Origin: Rossellomorea sp. y25
GTDB lineage: Bacteria; Bacillota; Bacilli; Bacillales; Bacillaceae_B
Assembly: GCF_038049935.1 (NCBI RefSeq)
Contig: NZ_CP145886.1
Location: forward strand, 2,550,501-2,614,500
DNA length: 64,000 nt
Reading direction: 5' to 3'
This document shows positions 8,991-18,041 of the stretch, in pieces; the first letter of the stretch is position 1; each line of letters begins with the position of its first letter. Under the pieces are notes generated by a model, which ran no database searches, was not told the DNA's origin, and worked only from the letters and a program-made list of their open reading frames with translations. A program made the position numbers and the translations under genes.

Positions 8991-11123
8991 TCATAACTGA
9001 TATTGTCCATGTTTTACCAAGTATCCTTTAATCTGAAAATAGCTTATTTTTTTCGGTAATTCTTCTTTAATGGGCTTTAAGAGGCCTGCCCCTACTTTCG
9101 AGACTGCATCCTCAATAAGTTCTTCTTCTTCTTCTGTAAAAAGGATAGACCAGTCTTGCGTGATGCCTTCCTGATAGGAACGGATGATATGATTTTCGAT
9201 CGTTGCCGTACTCATTCCCCGCTCTTTCGCAATTTTCTTTATATCCATGTTATCTTTGAACAATTCATAACTGATTAAATGGGACGCTTTGTCAGACTGA
9301 CTTGTCTTCCGTGATCGCGAAGGCTTGACGACCTCAACTTGATGTTCGGGATTCTCACGTAAAAAAACGGAAATTTCGTTTATGAAAATTTCTCCATACC
9401 GATTCAGCTTGTTTTCACCTACTCCGCTAACCTGCAGAAATTCTTCTGATGTTTTCGGCATCTTCACACACATGTCTTGAAGCGACTTATCGGAGAAAAT
9501 AACGAAAGGTGGTACTCCTTCTGAATCCGCAATCGATTTCCGGAGTGTTCGCAAGGTCTGGAACAATCCATCTTCTTTAAGGTTGATGGCCGAAACAGTA
9601 GGCTGTACCTTTCTAGTTACGCATCTTTCCCCCATTAACACCTCTTTGCCTTTAGATGAAACTTTCAGGATAGGAAAGCTTCCACCCTCGACTTGTATGA
9701 CGCCCTCTGAAATCAAATAATCGATGAACAGACCGACATCCTTCTGAGATTGCTCCTTCATTAATCCATATGTGGAAAGCCGGTCGAATCCCCATTCCAG
9801 GATCTTTTTGTTCTTTGACCCCGTTAGTACACCGCTGATGAGTGAGGTTCCAAATCGTTCATTCATTCGTATCATACAGGATAATACCATTTGTGCCTCT
9901 CTCGTTACATCCTCAGACTCCCTATCATCCAAGCAATTGCTGCAATGACCGCATGCTTCCACTACATGTTCACCAAAATACGCTAAAATGTAGTTCTGCA
10001 GGCATGCTTCTGTATGGACAAAGTCAACCATTTCACGTAATTTCTGCATCTCATTATCATGTAATTCCTCATTTACGATATTCTGGTCAATGATATACCG
10101 CTGAGTCTGGATATCCTGAGGTGAAAATAATAAGACACATTCGCTGTCCACTCCATCACGGCCTGCCCTGCCAGCCTCTTGATAATATCCCTCCATATTC
10201 TTGGGAATTTGATAATGAATCACAAAGCGTACATTTGATTTATTGATCCCCATACCAAATGCATTGGTTGCAATCATGATGGTAATGGAATCATTCAGAA
10301 AGGCTTCCTGCTGTTCCTGCCTAACTGTATCAGACAATCCGCCATGATATTTCCCGACGGAAAATCCCTTTTTCTCAAGATACATATAAAGGTTTTCAAC
10401 TTCCTTCCGGGTGGCGCAATAAATGATGCCGGAATGCTGATGATTCTTTTGTACATACCTTTCTACCCAACGCTTTCGATCTTCACCTTTTACAACTTGG
10501 AAGAACAAATTCGTCCGTTGAAAACCAGTTAATACTTTATATTGATCCGGAATGTGTAAATGATGAAGGATATCAGCTTGTACTTGTGGAGTTGCAGTAG
10601 CGGTCAATGCAAGAATGGTGGGATTTGATTGTAGTTGATTAACAGCGTTATAAATCCCTAAATAGCTTGGTCTGAAATCATGACCCCATTGGGATAAACA
10701 ATGCGCCTCGTCAACAGCTACAAGGGGTATGGGTAATGAATTGAGGAAACGGATAAACCCAAATGATTCTAATCTTTCAGGAGCAATATAAACGAGCTTG
10801 TATTCACCTAAAGAAATCTCTTCCATTCTTGTCTCTACTTCATTATTCGATAATGTACTATTAATATAGGTTGCTGGAATCCCCTGATGAATTAACGAAT
10901 CCACCTGGTCTTTCATTAAAGATATGAGTGGAGAGATAACCAATGTTACTCCATCAAGCATTAAAGCGGGAATTTGGTAACAGAGCGATTTCCCCCCTCC
11001 TGTTGGCATAATTCCTACAGTGTTTTTTCCATCAAGTATGTATTCGATAATACTTGCTTGTCCATCTCTAAATTCATCATAACCAAAGTATTGTTTTAAT
11101 ACTTGTTGTGCTTCTACGATCAC
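8991..11123 (-). CDS. recQ: RecQ-family ATP-dependent DNA helicase
   Basis: The start chosen is a GTG at 11123, five to six bases after GGAGGGG, giving 710 residues and starting just before the FGYDEFRDGQ motif 0. Walker A is MPTGGGKS and the DEAH box is AVDEAHC. Then come motif VI (GRAGRDG) and a zinc-binding RQC region (CLQNY...CGHCSNC). An HRDC domain (around residue 520-590) and a C-terminal helix-turn-helix extension (DIKKIAKERGMSTATIENHI) follow. RecQ unwinds DNA 3'-5' in recombination and fork repair. The HTH extension marks the longer Bacillaceae form. Confidence 0.93.
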   Translation of the reverse strand: MIVEAQQVLKQYFGYDEFRDGQASIIEYILDGKNTVGIMPTGGGKSLCYQIPALMLDGVTLVISPLISLMKDQVDSLIHQGIPATYINSTLSNNEVETRMEEISLGEYKLVYIAPERLESFGFIRFLNSLPIPLVAVDEAHCLSQWGHDFRPSYLGIYNAVNQLQSNPTILALTATATPQVQADILHHLHIPDQYKVLTGFQRTNLFFQVVKGEDRKRWVERYVQKNHQHSGIIYCATRKEVENLYMYLEKKGFSVGKYHGGLSDTVRQEQQEAFLNDSITIMIATNAFGMGINKSNVRFVIHYQIPKNMEGYYQEAGRAGRDGVDSECVLLFSPQDIQTQRYIIDQNIVNEELHDNEMQKLREMVDFVHTEACLQNYILAYFGEHVVEACGHCSNCLDDRESEDVTREAQMVLSCMIRMNERFGTSLISGVLTGSKNKKILEWGFDRLSTYGLMKEQSQKDVGLFIDYLISEGVIQVEGGSFPILKVSSKGKEVLMGERCVTRKVQPTVSAINLKEDGLFQTLRTLRKSIADSEGVPPFVIFSDKSLQDMCVKMPKTSEEFLQVSGVGENKLNRYGEIFINEISVFLRENPEHQVEVVKPSRSRKTSQSDKASHLISYELFKDNMDIKKIAKERGMSTATIENHIIRSYQEGITQDWSILFTEEEEELIEDAVSKVGAGLLKPIKEELPKKISYFQIKGYLVKHGQYQL

Positions 11124-11263
11124 ATTTTTCCCCTCCAAGAAAATTATTCGTATTCCTTTATTGTATTCCAGAACGAGGAACGTGCCAATAGAAAGCTCCG
11201 ATTTTTCAAACAAAAGGCTGTACATTCGTATACATACACGTAATGCACAACCTTGCCATTAAC

Positions 11264-11395
11264 TTAAAACCACTTAACTGTTTTTTCTTCTTTATTTACT
11301 TCAACAGGCTTTGACAGCTTCCAAAAGCTTTCCCATACATTTTCTTTACTCTCAGTAGAAGTACTCTTGACTTCCTTCTCTTTCTTGTTAGACAT
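11264..11395 (-). CDS. Small charged protein, 43 residues
   Basis: An ATG at 11395 preceded by GGAGGGAG opens a 43-codon frame rich in Lys and Glu, with a Trp-containing patch (VWESFWKLSKPVEV) and a final KWF. It has no hydrophobic segment. The strong ribosome site and its position in an otherwise empty gap support translation. I do not recognise the family. It may be cotranscribed with recQ downstream, 141 bases away. Confidence 0.55.
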   Translation of the reverse strand: MSNKKEKEVKSTSTESKENVWESFWKLSKPVEVNKEEKTVKWF

Positions 11396-11510
11396 GGTGC
11401 TCCCTCCTTTAATACATAAATACATTACATACTATTCAAATGTAAAAAAAGAGTTTAATAATTTTTTTAAAAACACTTCATGGGATGAGGTCAGTAAAGC
11501 CCGGTCAAGA

Positions 11511-11540
11511 AAAAAGAACCAATCAAATGATTGGTTCCTT
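11511..11540 (-). terminator. Terminator of the YdjO-like gene
   Basis: GAACCAATCA and TGATTGGTTC pair, followed on the minus strand by a run rich in T (TTTTTTCTT). It is just after the YdjO stop. Confidence 0.8.
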
Positions 11541-11548
11541 ACGATCCA

Positions 11549-11764
11549 TTAGGATGATTTCATTGTAGGATGTGGATTGTCTACAACTTGTAATACCTTG
11601 GTAGATGTCACCATATCTTCTTTACAAAGCGGACACTTAGGTGTATCTTCACTTTTGAAGTTATCTCTCATCCAGCCTTTACAATCTTCAGCGGAACAAG
11701 CCCAAATCTTTGTTTCCTCTGTTTTAATTTCTTCTTCAACTTGATTTCTACGACCAAAAGCCAT
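11549..11764 (-). CDS. ydjO: YdjO-family zinc-ribbon protein
   Basis: The 71-residue protein carries two cysteine pairs, CSAEDC and CPLC, separated by a short loop, which forms a zinc ribbon like that of the cold-inducible YdjO family. The N terminus MAFGRR and acidic linker fit the family. A strong AAAGGAGG site lies seven bases upstream. The biochemical role is unknown; expression in the cold is known only for the B. subtilis relative. Confidence 0.85.
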   Translation of the reverse strand: MAFGRRNQVEEEIKTEETKIWACSAEDCKGWMRDNFKSEDTPKCPLCKEDMVTSTKVLQVVDNPHPTMKSS

Positions 11765-12001
11765 TGAACGTCCTCCTTTAAGGTAAGTAGGATTTCCTTG
11801 CTATGCTTCTAACAGGAAAATAATGATTGTGGTAATTTATGCTGCAGATAGTATGTGGTCAGTTAGGTGTAGCCAGTTTAATCGGAACAATTTCTACGAT
11901 TGTTTCCATTATACCATACTTGACTCCAATTTAATATATGAACTCCTTAGTAAACGGAACAATCGCCTCATATGTAATGAAGGAAGGATAAAGATCCTTC
12001 G

Positions 12002-12133
12002 TCATTTTTTCTTTCTGCTTCTAGAAGAAGGAGCCTTTACTCCACCCGGTAATTCCTGGTTGGTCGTACCTTGTCCCTCCACTTGAGAAGAACCCAGGAC
12101 AGCTTTTGATGGATCTTTTTTCTTGTTGCTCAT
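12002..12133 (-). CDS. YuzL-like small protein, 43 residues
   Basis: The frame starts at an ATG with GGAGGTGAA upstream and encodes a Lys/Ser/Gly-rich peptide, containing DPSKAVLGSSQVEGQGTT and ending in RSRKKK. This composition resembles the small YuzL-like proteins of Bacillus, and is also similar in style to minor small acid-soluble spore proteins. The family call is from memory of the motif and moderate. The 237 bases between this gene and ydjO contain no further supported gene. Confidence 0.6.
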   Translation of the reverse strand: MSNKKKDPSKAVLGSSQVEGQGTTNQELPGGVKAPSSRSRKKK

Positions 12134-12242
12134 CTGCTTCACCTCCACTCCTACCTTGCCCAAATCATTCACGATTTATGTATGGATTTTCCTCATTTCA
12201 TTACATGGATTTTACGCCATCATGTGATTAAGAAAAGGATTC

Positions 12243-13802
12243 ATGGGAAGTCTAATCAATAAATTAAGGTTTAGGGTGTTGAATTCTGTGTTTAGACGGA
12301 GAGAAGTAAAAAAGGATATTGATAACGGGTCCCCCCATAGCTTTGATATAGAAACGTTTCACAAAGAAGTACTCACCTTGGTTAGCAATAGTGAGGATTT
12401 AGTTTTTAGAATCATTACGATCGGCGAACAGAAACTCGCCGTGGTTTACTTTGATGACCTGATCAATACAACATCGATGCAGGATAGTATTATCAGACCA
12501 CTTGAGGAAACTTCTGGAGAGCTTAATTATCATGTCATCCAAGATACGATTAATATTGCGAAACTTACACAGACGAATCAAATTAACGACGTTATAGACA
12601 ACTTAGTAAATGGAACGGCCTATATTTTTAAACAAGGCGATACTCACGGAATTTTAGCGGATGTAGCTGATAAAGGAACAAGGGCCTTGGAAAAAGCTGA
12701 AACAGAATCCCTTGTGTTTGGTCCTAAAATTTCTTTTACAGAATCCATTACGAAGAATTTGAATTTAATTCGTTCTAATATTAACGATCCTAAACTATGC
12801 GTGGAAACCTTCATGATTGGATCAAGAGCGAAGAAAAAAGTTCAAATGGTATACATAAAGGACATTGCGGAAGAAGAGAACGTAAATACGTTTAGACAGC
12901 GTATTACGGAAATTGAAGTCGATAGTATAGTGGATTCCACAGTGCTCGCTCAAATGATAGAAGATAATTCATTTACATTCTTCCCGCAATTTATAACGAC
13001 TGAGCTGCCGGACCGCTGTAGCATCTCACTTCTTCATGGAAAGATCTGTTTACTTGTCGATCGCAGTCCTACAGCGATCATCGGACCATCCACGTTTATG
13101 AATTTCTTTGAATCCACGGAAGACATTTATATGAGATGGAATATGGGTACGTTTTTAAGATTGATTCGCTTTGTCGCCATTTTTTTCTCGATTCTTTTAA
13201 CACCGGCATATGTGGCGGTCTTGACGTTTCATTACGAGGTCATTCCCTCTGCTCTCCTTGTTTCTCTGGGACAGTCAAGATCTAACGTTCCATTTCCTCC
13301 CGTGTTCGAGGCAATTTTATTGGAATTCATCATTGAGCTCCTGAGAGAGGCGGGAGCTAGATTACCAACAAAGGTCGGGCAAACCATGGGGATCGTAGGT
13401 GGTATCGTCATCGGTCAAGCGTCAGTGCAAGCAGGATTCACGAGTAACATTTTGATTATTATCATCGCGATATCCGCTTTGGGTTCGTTCACTGCTCCGA
13501 GTTATGCAATCGGTACAGCCGTGAGAATCATCCGTTTCCCGATCATCATCATGGCGGGGTTATACGGGGGTGTGGGAATCATGTTTTGCTTCTGTTTTAT
13601 TCTCATTCACTTATTGAAAGTGACAACATTGGGCAGACCTTATCTATCACCCATTTACCCATTTAGGTTTGCAGACTTCAAATACAGTCTATTCCGCTTA
13701 CCTTATCAGTATTTAGTCCAACGTCCGATTTCCAACCACCCCATAGATCAGGGAAGAATCCCTGAGAAGAAAGCAAAAGAGAAGAAAGACGTTGATGAGT
13801 AA
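12243..13802 (+). CDS. Spore germination receptor subunit A (GerA family), operon 1
   Basis: This 519-residue protein matches GerAA/GerKA subunits. It has a soluble N-terminal half (residues 1-285) with motifs such as FGPKISFTESITKNLNLIR and LPDRCSISLLHGKI. A membrane half with about five helices and the conserved PFPPVFEAILLEFIIELLREAGARLP loop follows. GerA subunits form an oligomeric channel in the spore inner membrane. It is the first gene of a three-gene operon. The ribosome site is weak (AAAGGA). The basic tail ends three bases before the next start region. Confidence 0.92.
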   Translation: MGSLINKLRFRVLNSVFRRREVKKDIDNGSPHSFDIETFHKEVLTLVSNSEDLVFRIITIGEQKLAVVYFDDLINTTSMQDSIIRPLEETSGELNYHVIQDTINIAKLTQTNQINDVIDNLVNGTAYIFKQGDTHGILADVADKGTRALEKAETESLVFGPKISFTESITKNLNLIRSNINDPKLCVETFMIGSRAKKKVQMVYIKDIAEEENVNTFRQRITEIEVDSIVDSTVLAQMIEDNSFTFFPQFITTELPDRCSISLLHGKICLLVDRSPTAIIGPSTFMNFFESTEDIYMRWNMGTFLRLIRFVAIFFSILLTPAYVAVLTFHYEVIPSALLVSLGQSRSNVPFPPVFEAILLEFIIELLREAGARLPTKVGQTMGIVGGIVIGQASVQAGFTSNILIIIIAISALGSFTAPSYAIGTAVRIIRFPIIIMAGLYGGVGIMFCFCFILIHLLKVTTLGRPYLSPIYPFRFADFKYSLFRLPYQYLVQRPISNHPIDQGRIPEKKAKEKKDVDE

Positions 13803-13814
13803 AGGATGAAATGT

Positions 13815-14927
13815 ATGAATATTAATGTGAATCCAAAGGAACGGTTAATGTTTAATGCCTTCTTGATAATGTTTATCGTACACACAGCCCAAACCGGAGT
13901 CGGAATTGCAGGACTACCCAGGGTCATTTACATGGAGGCAAACAGGGACGCATGGATTTCTGTTCTATTAGCTGGAATTCTCGTTTCGTTCGTTCTATTT
14001 CTCATGGTAAAAACGCTTGAAACATACGACAGTACCGATTTGTACGGTATCCATATGGATATTTATGGTAAATGGATCAGCAAAGGAATTAACGTTCTTT
14101 ATATTGGATATTATCTCAGTGTCACATACGTGATTTTAATGAACTATATCGAGATGGTCCAGGCATGGATATTCCCTAAAATGCCTACATGGCTCTTGAT
14201 GGGGTTATTGATTTTTTTAATGGTTTATAGTGTGTTGGGGGGGATCCGGGTTGTGGTCGGTATTGCCTTTTTAGGGCTCATCTTTGCCTTCTGGTTAATC
14301 TTTATGATCTACACCCCTATTAAATATCTGGACTTCAATCATCTTCTACCTGTTTTAACATCTTCCCCCAAAGAAATAATGATGGGTATATATAAATCAA
14401 GCTTTACCCTTATTGGCTTTGAATTGGTGTTATTTGTGTACCCTTACATCAAGGAAAAGAAAAAAGTACTAAAATATGGCCTGATTGGTGCAGGATATTC
14501 CACTTTTCTCTTTACGATTGTGACCGTTGTCAGTATCGGGTTTTTCTCAGAAGATGCCCTTTTAAAGACCATCTGGCCAGTCCTGTCCATGTTCAAGATA
14601 TTGAGGATCCCAAACTTGGAGCGATTTGAATTCATTGCCGTCTCTTTCTGGATGCTGGTCATCCTTCCAAACATTTGTCTCTATTTTTGGACAGCTTCAA
14701 GAGGAATGAAAAGAGTATTTAATGTTTCTCAAAAAAAATCCATTTACCTTTTCGCCATCCTGCTATGGCTATTATCCCTATGCGTGCAGGATCGTCTCAC
14801 GATGAATGTCATTACAGACAAAGTTGGGACCTCCAGTTTTATTCTTTCCCTTGTCTATCCCTGCCTCTTATTCATACTGGTTAAATTGAAATACATTAGT
14901 AAGAAAGAAAAGGGTGTAGATGTATGA
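13815..14927 (+). CDS. Spore germination receptor subunit B (GerB permease family), operon 1
   Basis: The preferred start is the ATG at 13815, nine bases after AAAGG; an in-frame ATG at 13806 has almost no spacing. The 370-residue protein has about ten hydrophobic helices and the GerB/APC-type opening MIVHTAQTGVGIAGLPR. GerB subunits bind the germinant, usually an amino acid or related nutrient. It sits 12 bases after gerA and overlaps gerC by four bases, so translation is coupled. The specific germinant cannot be deduced. Confidence 0.9.
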   Translation: MNINVNPKERLMFNAFLIMFIVHTAQTGVGIAGLPRVIYMEANRDAWISVLLAGILVSFVLFLMVKTLETYDSTDLYGIHMDIYGKWISKGINVLYIGYYLSVTYVILMNYIEMVQAWIFPKMPTWLLMGLLIFLMVYSVLGGIRVVVGIAFLGLIFAFWLIFMIYTPIKYLDFNHLLPVLTSSPKEIMMGIYKSSFTLIGFELVLFVYPYIKEKKKVLKYGLIGAGYSTFLFTIVTVVSIGFFSEDALLKTIWPVLSMFKILRIPNLERFEFIAVSFWMLVILPNICLYFWTASRGMKRVFNVSQKKSIYLFAILLWLLSLCVQDRLTMNVITDKVGTSSFILSLVYPCLLFILVKLKYISKKEKGVDV

Positions 14928-16063
14928 TTAAAACCATCATGCTTCTTCTGCTTTGTCTTTGTACTTGTTTCTTAAGCAGCTGTGTGGAGTCAAAATATTT
15001 AGAAAAGCTGGGATTGATTACAGCCGTTGGATATGATCAGGCTGAAGACGAGAAAATAACCGGCACAATGGTCCTGTATCAGTTTAACCCGGCAATGCAG
15101 GACGTTGAAAAGGTACTGATTAGTAAATCTAAGACCAGTAAAGGAATCCGTCTGTCGCAGAATTTAGAAACCGATCATAAGCTTGTTTCCGGTCAGTTAA
15201 GGATTACTGTTTACGGAAGGGAGCTTGCGGAAAAAGGGATTTCCCACTTAGTTGATACGTTGGAAAGGGATTCTTCCATTGGGAATATGGTGTACTTAAC
15301 AATTGCTGATACGACTGCCGAACAAATCCTGAATTATCAAATGACGGAAAGACCTTCGAATATGGGGACGTACTTATATAACTTGGTCAGGCAAAATGTT
15401 GAATCGGAGACACTTGTTTCACCGACACTTCAAGAATTCGTCACTGATTACGGCAGTGTTGGCAAAGACCCCATGCTGCCATTGCTAAAGGCATCAGACG
15501 GGAAGGTTGGAATAGATGGCTTCGCATTATTTACACGGGATAAATTCATTAAAGAGATAAAAAAAGACAAGATTTTTTTTATTCGATCTCTTATGGAAGA
15601 TTACGATGCCGGTAGCGTCGAAGTGGATCTGCCATTAGAAAAGTTCAAACCTTACTTGACAAGTCCTCATCTTGGACAAGAAAAAGATAAGGTTTATATT
15701 ATGATTGATAGTATCGAATCATCCCATAAGATAAAAACAAAGAAAAAAGCAACACCAACCTTTGAAGTGAAATTGAATATCGAATCACGTTTACTTGAAA
15801 TGTCTGAAGAAATGAAGTTGTCAGACCCAAAAGCGTTAAGCTTACTTGAAGATGAGATTGGGGATTATATCGAAAAGAACATTAAAGAAATTATCTTGAT
15901 GCTTCAAGAGGAAGGCACTGATCCGATTGGATTTGGTATGGAGTATAAAAGTATAAGGGGGAACGAAGATTTATCGAGGGAAAAGTGGGATAAGCTGTAC
16001 AAGGATGCTTCTTTTCATGTGAAAGTAGAAAATAAAATCATACGAACAGGAGTGATTGATTAA
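14924..16063 (+). CDS. Spore germination receptor subunit C (Ger(x)C lipoprotein), operon 1
   Basis: The ATG overlaps the gerB stop (ATGA) and is preceded by AAGGGTG. The 379-residue protein has a signal peptide with an LSSC lipobox (Cys20), followed by EKLGLITAVGYD as in GerC lipoproteins, and a long mixed alpha/beta outer domain. Family GerC proteins are attached to the outer face of the spore inner membrane and are required for receptor function. The residue after the lipid Cys (CVES) differs from the CWD seen in operon 2. Confidence 0.9.
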   Translation: MIKTIMLLLLCLCTCFLSSCVESKYLEKLGLITAVGYDQAEDEKITGTMVLYQFNPAMQDVEKVLISKSKTSKGIRLSQNLETDHKLVSGQLRITVYGRELAEKGISHLVDTLERDSSIGNMVYLTIADTTAEQILNYQMTERPSNMGTYLYNLVRQNVESETLVSPTLQEFVTDYGSVGKDPMLPLLKASDGKVGIDGFALFTRDKFIKEIKKDKIFFIRSLMEDYDAGSVEVDLPLEKFKPYLTSPHLGQEKDKVYIMIDSIESSHKIKTKKKATPTFEVKLNIESRLLEMSEEMKLSDPKALSLLEDEIGDYIEKNIKEIILMLQEEGTDPIGFGMEYKSIRGNEDLSREKWDKLYKDASFHVKVENKIIRTGVID

Positions 16064-16100
16064 ACCTTAGGGTCCATCCAATAAAGATGGACCTATTATT

Positions 16101-16451
16101 TTATTCCTCTGTAACTCGATCTGTAATTTCGTTGATGACGGACTCACTCTTGATTTCCATCGGTTGGCCATTCTCGAAAATAATCAATCCGTAATAGACC
16201 TGCAGATCATCGTCACACGCTTCACAAAAAAACATTTCACCTGGGTCCCAAAACGCAATTGAGTGCATCCTCTTACTTTTTGACTTACGATGGCTTTTAC
16301 TAAGGCTTCTCATTTCCTCAAGAAACCTTTCGATTGCTTCATCCCTGTTATTAAACGTCCACTCTTGAACAATATCTTTTTCCCAGCCTTCAAAAAACCA
16401 CCAAGGCTCTGCATCACTTTTTGTTGTCATGACTCTCCATATATTATTCAA
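16101..16451 (-). CDS. DUF1033-family protein
   Basis: The 116-residue protein contains the DUF1033 signature: an N-terminal WRVMTTKSDAEPWWFFEGWE, a basic middle region with the HRKSKSKRMHSIAFWDPGE stretch, and a cysteine pair CEAC. It is soluble and acidic at the end. The family occurs widely in Bacillales and Lactobacillales and has no assigned function. It converges on gerC of operon 1, with only 37 bases between the stops. Confidence 0.75.
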   Translation of the reverse strand: MNNIWRVMTTKSDAEPWWFFEGWEKDIVQEWTFNNRDEAIERFLEEMRSLSKSHRKSKSKRMHSIAFWDPGEMFFCEACDDDLQVYYGLIIFENGQPMEIKSESVINEITDRVTEE

Positions 16452-16622
16452 TGCTTCACCCTCCTTTTTTCCATGACCAAATTGTACATAAAATATGAAC
16501 GAAAGAAAAATATTTAAATCATGCTACTCTAAATTATTGACAAGTCCCCCCATGTACAAGCATACGATTATTAGAAAAGACCTATGTTGATCAAAGCAAG
16601 TTATAAAAGGGAGGAAAAACAT

Positions 16623-17078
16623 TTGAATTTTATTGTTTTGAAGAAAGGCTCCATCATCGCCGTGTTGGTTACAATTATGATCATTACAGTCGGAACGATA
16701 TGGACATTATCCTCTAAAAACTCCTATCCTACCGTTTCATTATCAGATAATACGGGTGAGAAACAAGTCATTCAGCTTGTCACAGGGGAATTCAAATCAG
16801 AAACACCTGGGGGAAAAGAAATAGAAGCTTATCGATGGGATCCGGGTACGATTGTAGTTGAAAAAGATCATCCTGTGGAATTGCGCATTTATGGTGTTAA
16901 CGGTATGGAACACCCGTTCTATATCGAGGGAACCGATATTAAAGGTACAGTGAAAAAAGGGGAAGAAACCGTTGTAAATGTGTCGTTTTCAAAAGAGGGG
17001 ACGTATAGACTGATTTGTGAAACACATGATACCATTGATCTTAACGGTCCAATGATCGCGTATATAGTAGTTGATTAA
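16623..17078 (+). CDS. Membrane-anchored cupredoxin-like protein
   Basis: The best start is a TTG at 16623, eight bases after GGGAGG (16609-16614); an upstream ATG at 16584 has no ribosome site. The 151-residue product has one N-terminal membrane helix (about 10-30) and an outer beta domain. Its likely copper ligands are His in GMEHPF, then Cys and His in LICETH, and Met in NGPM, the order seen in type-1 copper proteins. It may handle copper or electron transfer outside the membrane. No oxidase gene is nearby. Confidence 0.7.
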   Translation: MNFIVLKKGSIIAVLVTIMIITVGTIWTLSSKNSYPTVSLSDNTGEKQVIQLVTGEFKSETPGGKEIEAYRWDPGTIVVEKDHPVELRIYGVNGMEHPFYIEGTDIKGTVKKGEETVVNVSFSKEGTYRLICETHDTIDLNGPMIAYIVVD

Positions 17079-17128
17079 TGTATGAATTGTGGGTACTCTA
17101 ACATGGAAGTTAGCCACTTGGGGATCTT

Positions 17129-17159
17129 GGGCATGGCATCCTATTACAATGCCATGCCC
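17129..17159. terminator. Hairpin over the end of crcB
   Basis: Eleven-base perfect arms (GGGCATGGCAT and complement) enclose the crcB stop codon in the loop. There is no U-run, so it may act as an mRNA 3' stabilising structure for the convergent genes rather than a classical terminator. Confidence 0.5.
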
Positions 17160-17503
17160 ATTGCATACCCTGCCGCTCCCAATACGACCCCAATGAGATA
17201 ACTTGCGAAAAAATAAAACAGACCCATTTTTGTATTTTCCTGGAGAAGTCTCAATATCTCCCAGTTTAAGGTTGAAAAGGTAGTAAATGCTCCACACACT
17301 CCGATCCCGAAAAAAAACATAACATTCTCTTCAGCACCTCTTCCAACCAGAAGTCCCAAAAGTAAAGAGCCAACTCCATTAACCAACAGAGTCGCTTTCG
17401 GAAATCGCGAACTACTGCATCGCTTAACGACGTTCGCAACTATAAACCGTCCGATTGCCCCAACACTCCCCCCTAATGCGATCAACAAAATGCTAACTCC
17501 CAT
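17144..17503 (-). CDS. crcB: Fluoride channel subunit CrcB (second copy)
   Basis: The 119-residue protein has four hydrophobic helices and the Fluc signatures GGSVGAIGRFI near the start and CGAFTTFSTLNWE in the middle. Fluc channels are dual-topology dimers that expel fluoride. Two adjacent genes, as here, usually encode a heterodimer of opposite orientation. It overlaps the upstream crcB by 11 bases, so translation is coupled. The gene pair lies downstream of no recognisable fluoride riboswitch. Confidence 0.92.
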   Translation of the reverse strand: MGVSILLIALGGSVGAIGRFIVANVVKRCSSSRFPKATLLVNGVGSLLLGLLVGRGAEENVMFFFGIGVCGAFTTFSTLNWEILRLLQENTKMGLFYFFASYLIGVVLGAAGYAMGMAL

Positions 17504-17870
17504 GACCGATCACCCTCCCTTTCCTTCCAGAGACAAAGCCCAAACATGCAAAAAGCATCCCTCCAAAAGAAGTAATGGTCATATATAAGAAAATCATGCC
17601 CCATTGCTCTTGCAAGAAAAAGGTGACCAACTCGATACTAAGTGTCGAAAAAGTTGTAAAAGAGCCCAGGAACCCTGTTGCAATAAGTAAATACGATTTT
17701 TCATATTTAGAAGACCATCGACAATAGAAAAAGGCTAATAGAAAGCTTCCCAGGAGATTCGCCGTTAGTGTCGCGAACGGCAGCCCATTTTGAATGGTCC
17801 AAAGATAACTGATTCCCCACCTGCAAAAACTTCCCAACGCTCCACCGATCCCCACTAGTAAATATTTCAT
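17493..17870 (-). CDS. crcB: Fluoride channel subunit CrcB (first copy)
   Basis: The start at 17870 gives 125 residues; an ATG at 17882 is also in frame but sits directly on its AGGG. The protein carries GGALGSFCRWG and GFLGSFTTFSTLSIE, the conserved channel motifs, on four helices. It should pair with the overlapping second CrcB as one fluoride channel in the cytoplasmic membrane. The upstream leader on the minus strand (17871-17960) lacks the conserved GGNGATGG core of the crcB riboswitch. Confidence 0.9.
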   Translation of the reverse strand: MKYLLVGIGGALGSFCRWGISYLWTIQNGLPFATLTANLLGSFLLAFFYCRWSSKYEKSYLLIATGFLGSFTTFSTLSIELVTFFLQEQWGMIFLYMTITSFGGMLFACLGFVSGRKGRVIGHGS

Positions 17871-18041
17871 TCTGTATAACATCCCTATTTTTTATGATTA
17901 TTTTTTGGTGAAACCTATTGTTCACAATTTCGTATATACAATTACCATAGTTTCTTTTTCCATTTGGGAGTATACTTTAACTGGAACAGAGTTAATGCTT
18001 TAACAATTATATTGATCAGTAAATTAAAGGAGTCTTCTCCA

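Noticed and set aside
11823..12086. 87-codon plus-strand frame
   Set aside because: It has no ribosome site and overlaps the better-supported YuzL-like gene on the other strand.
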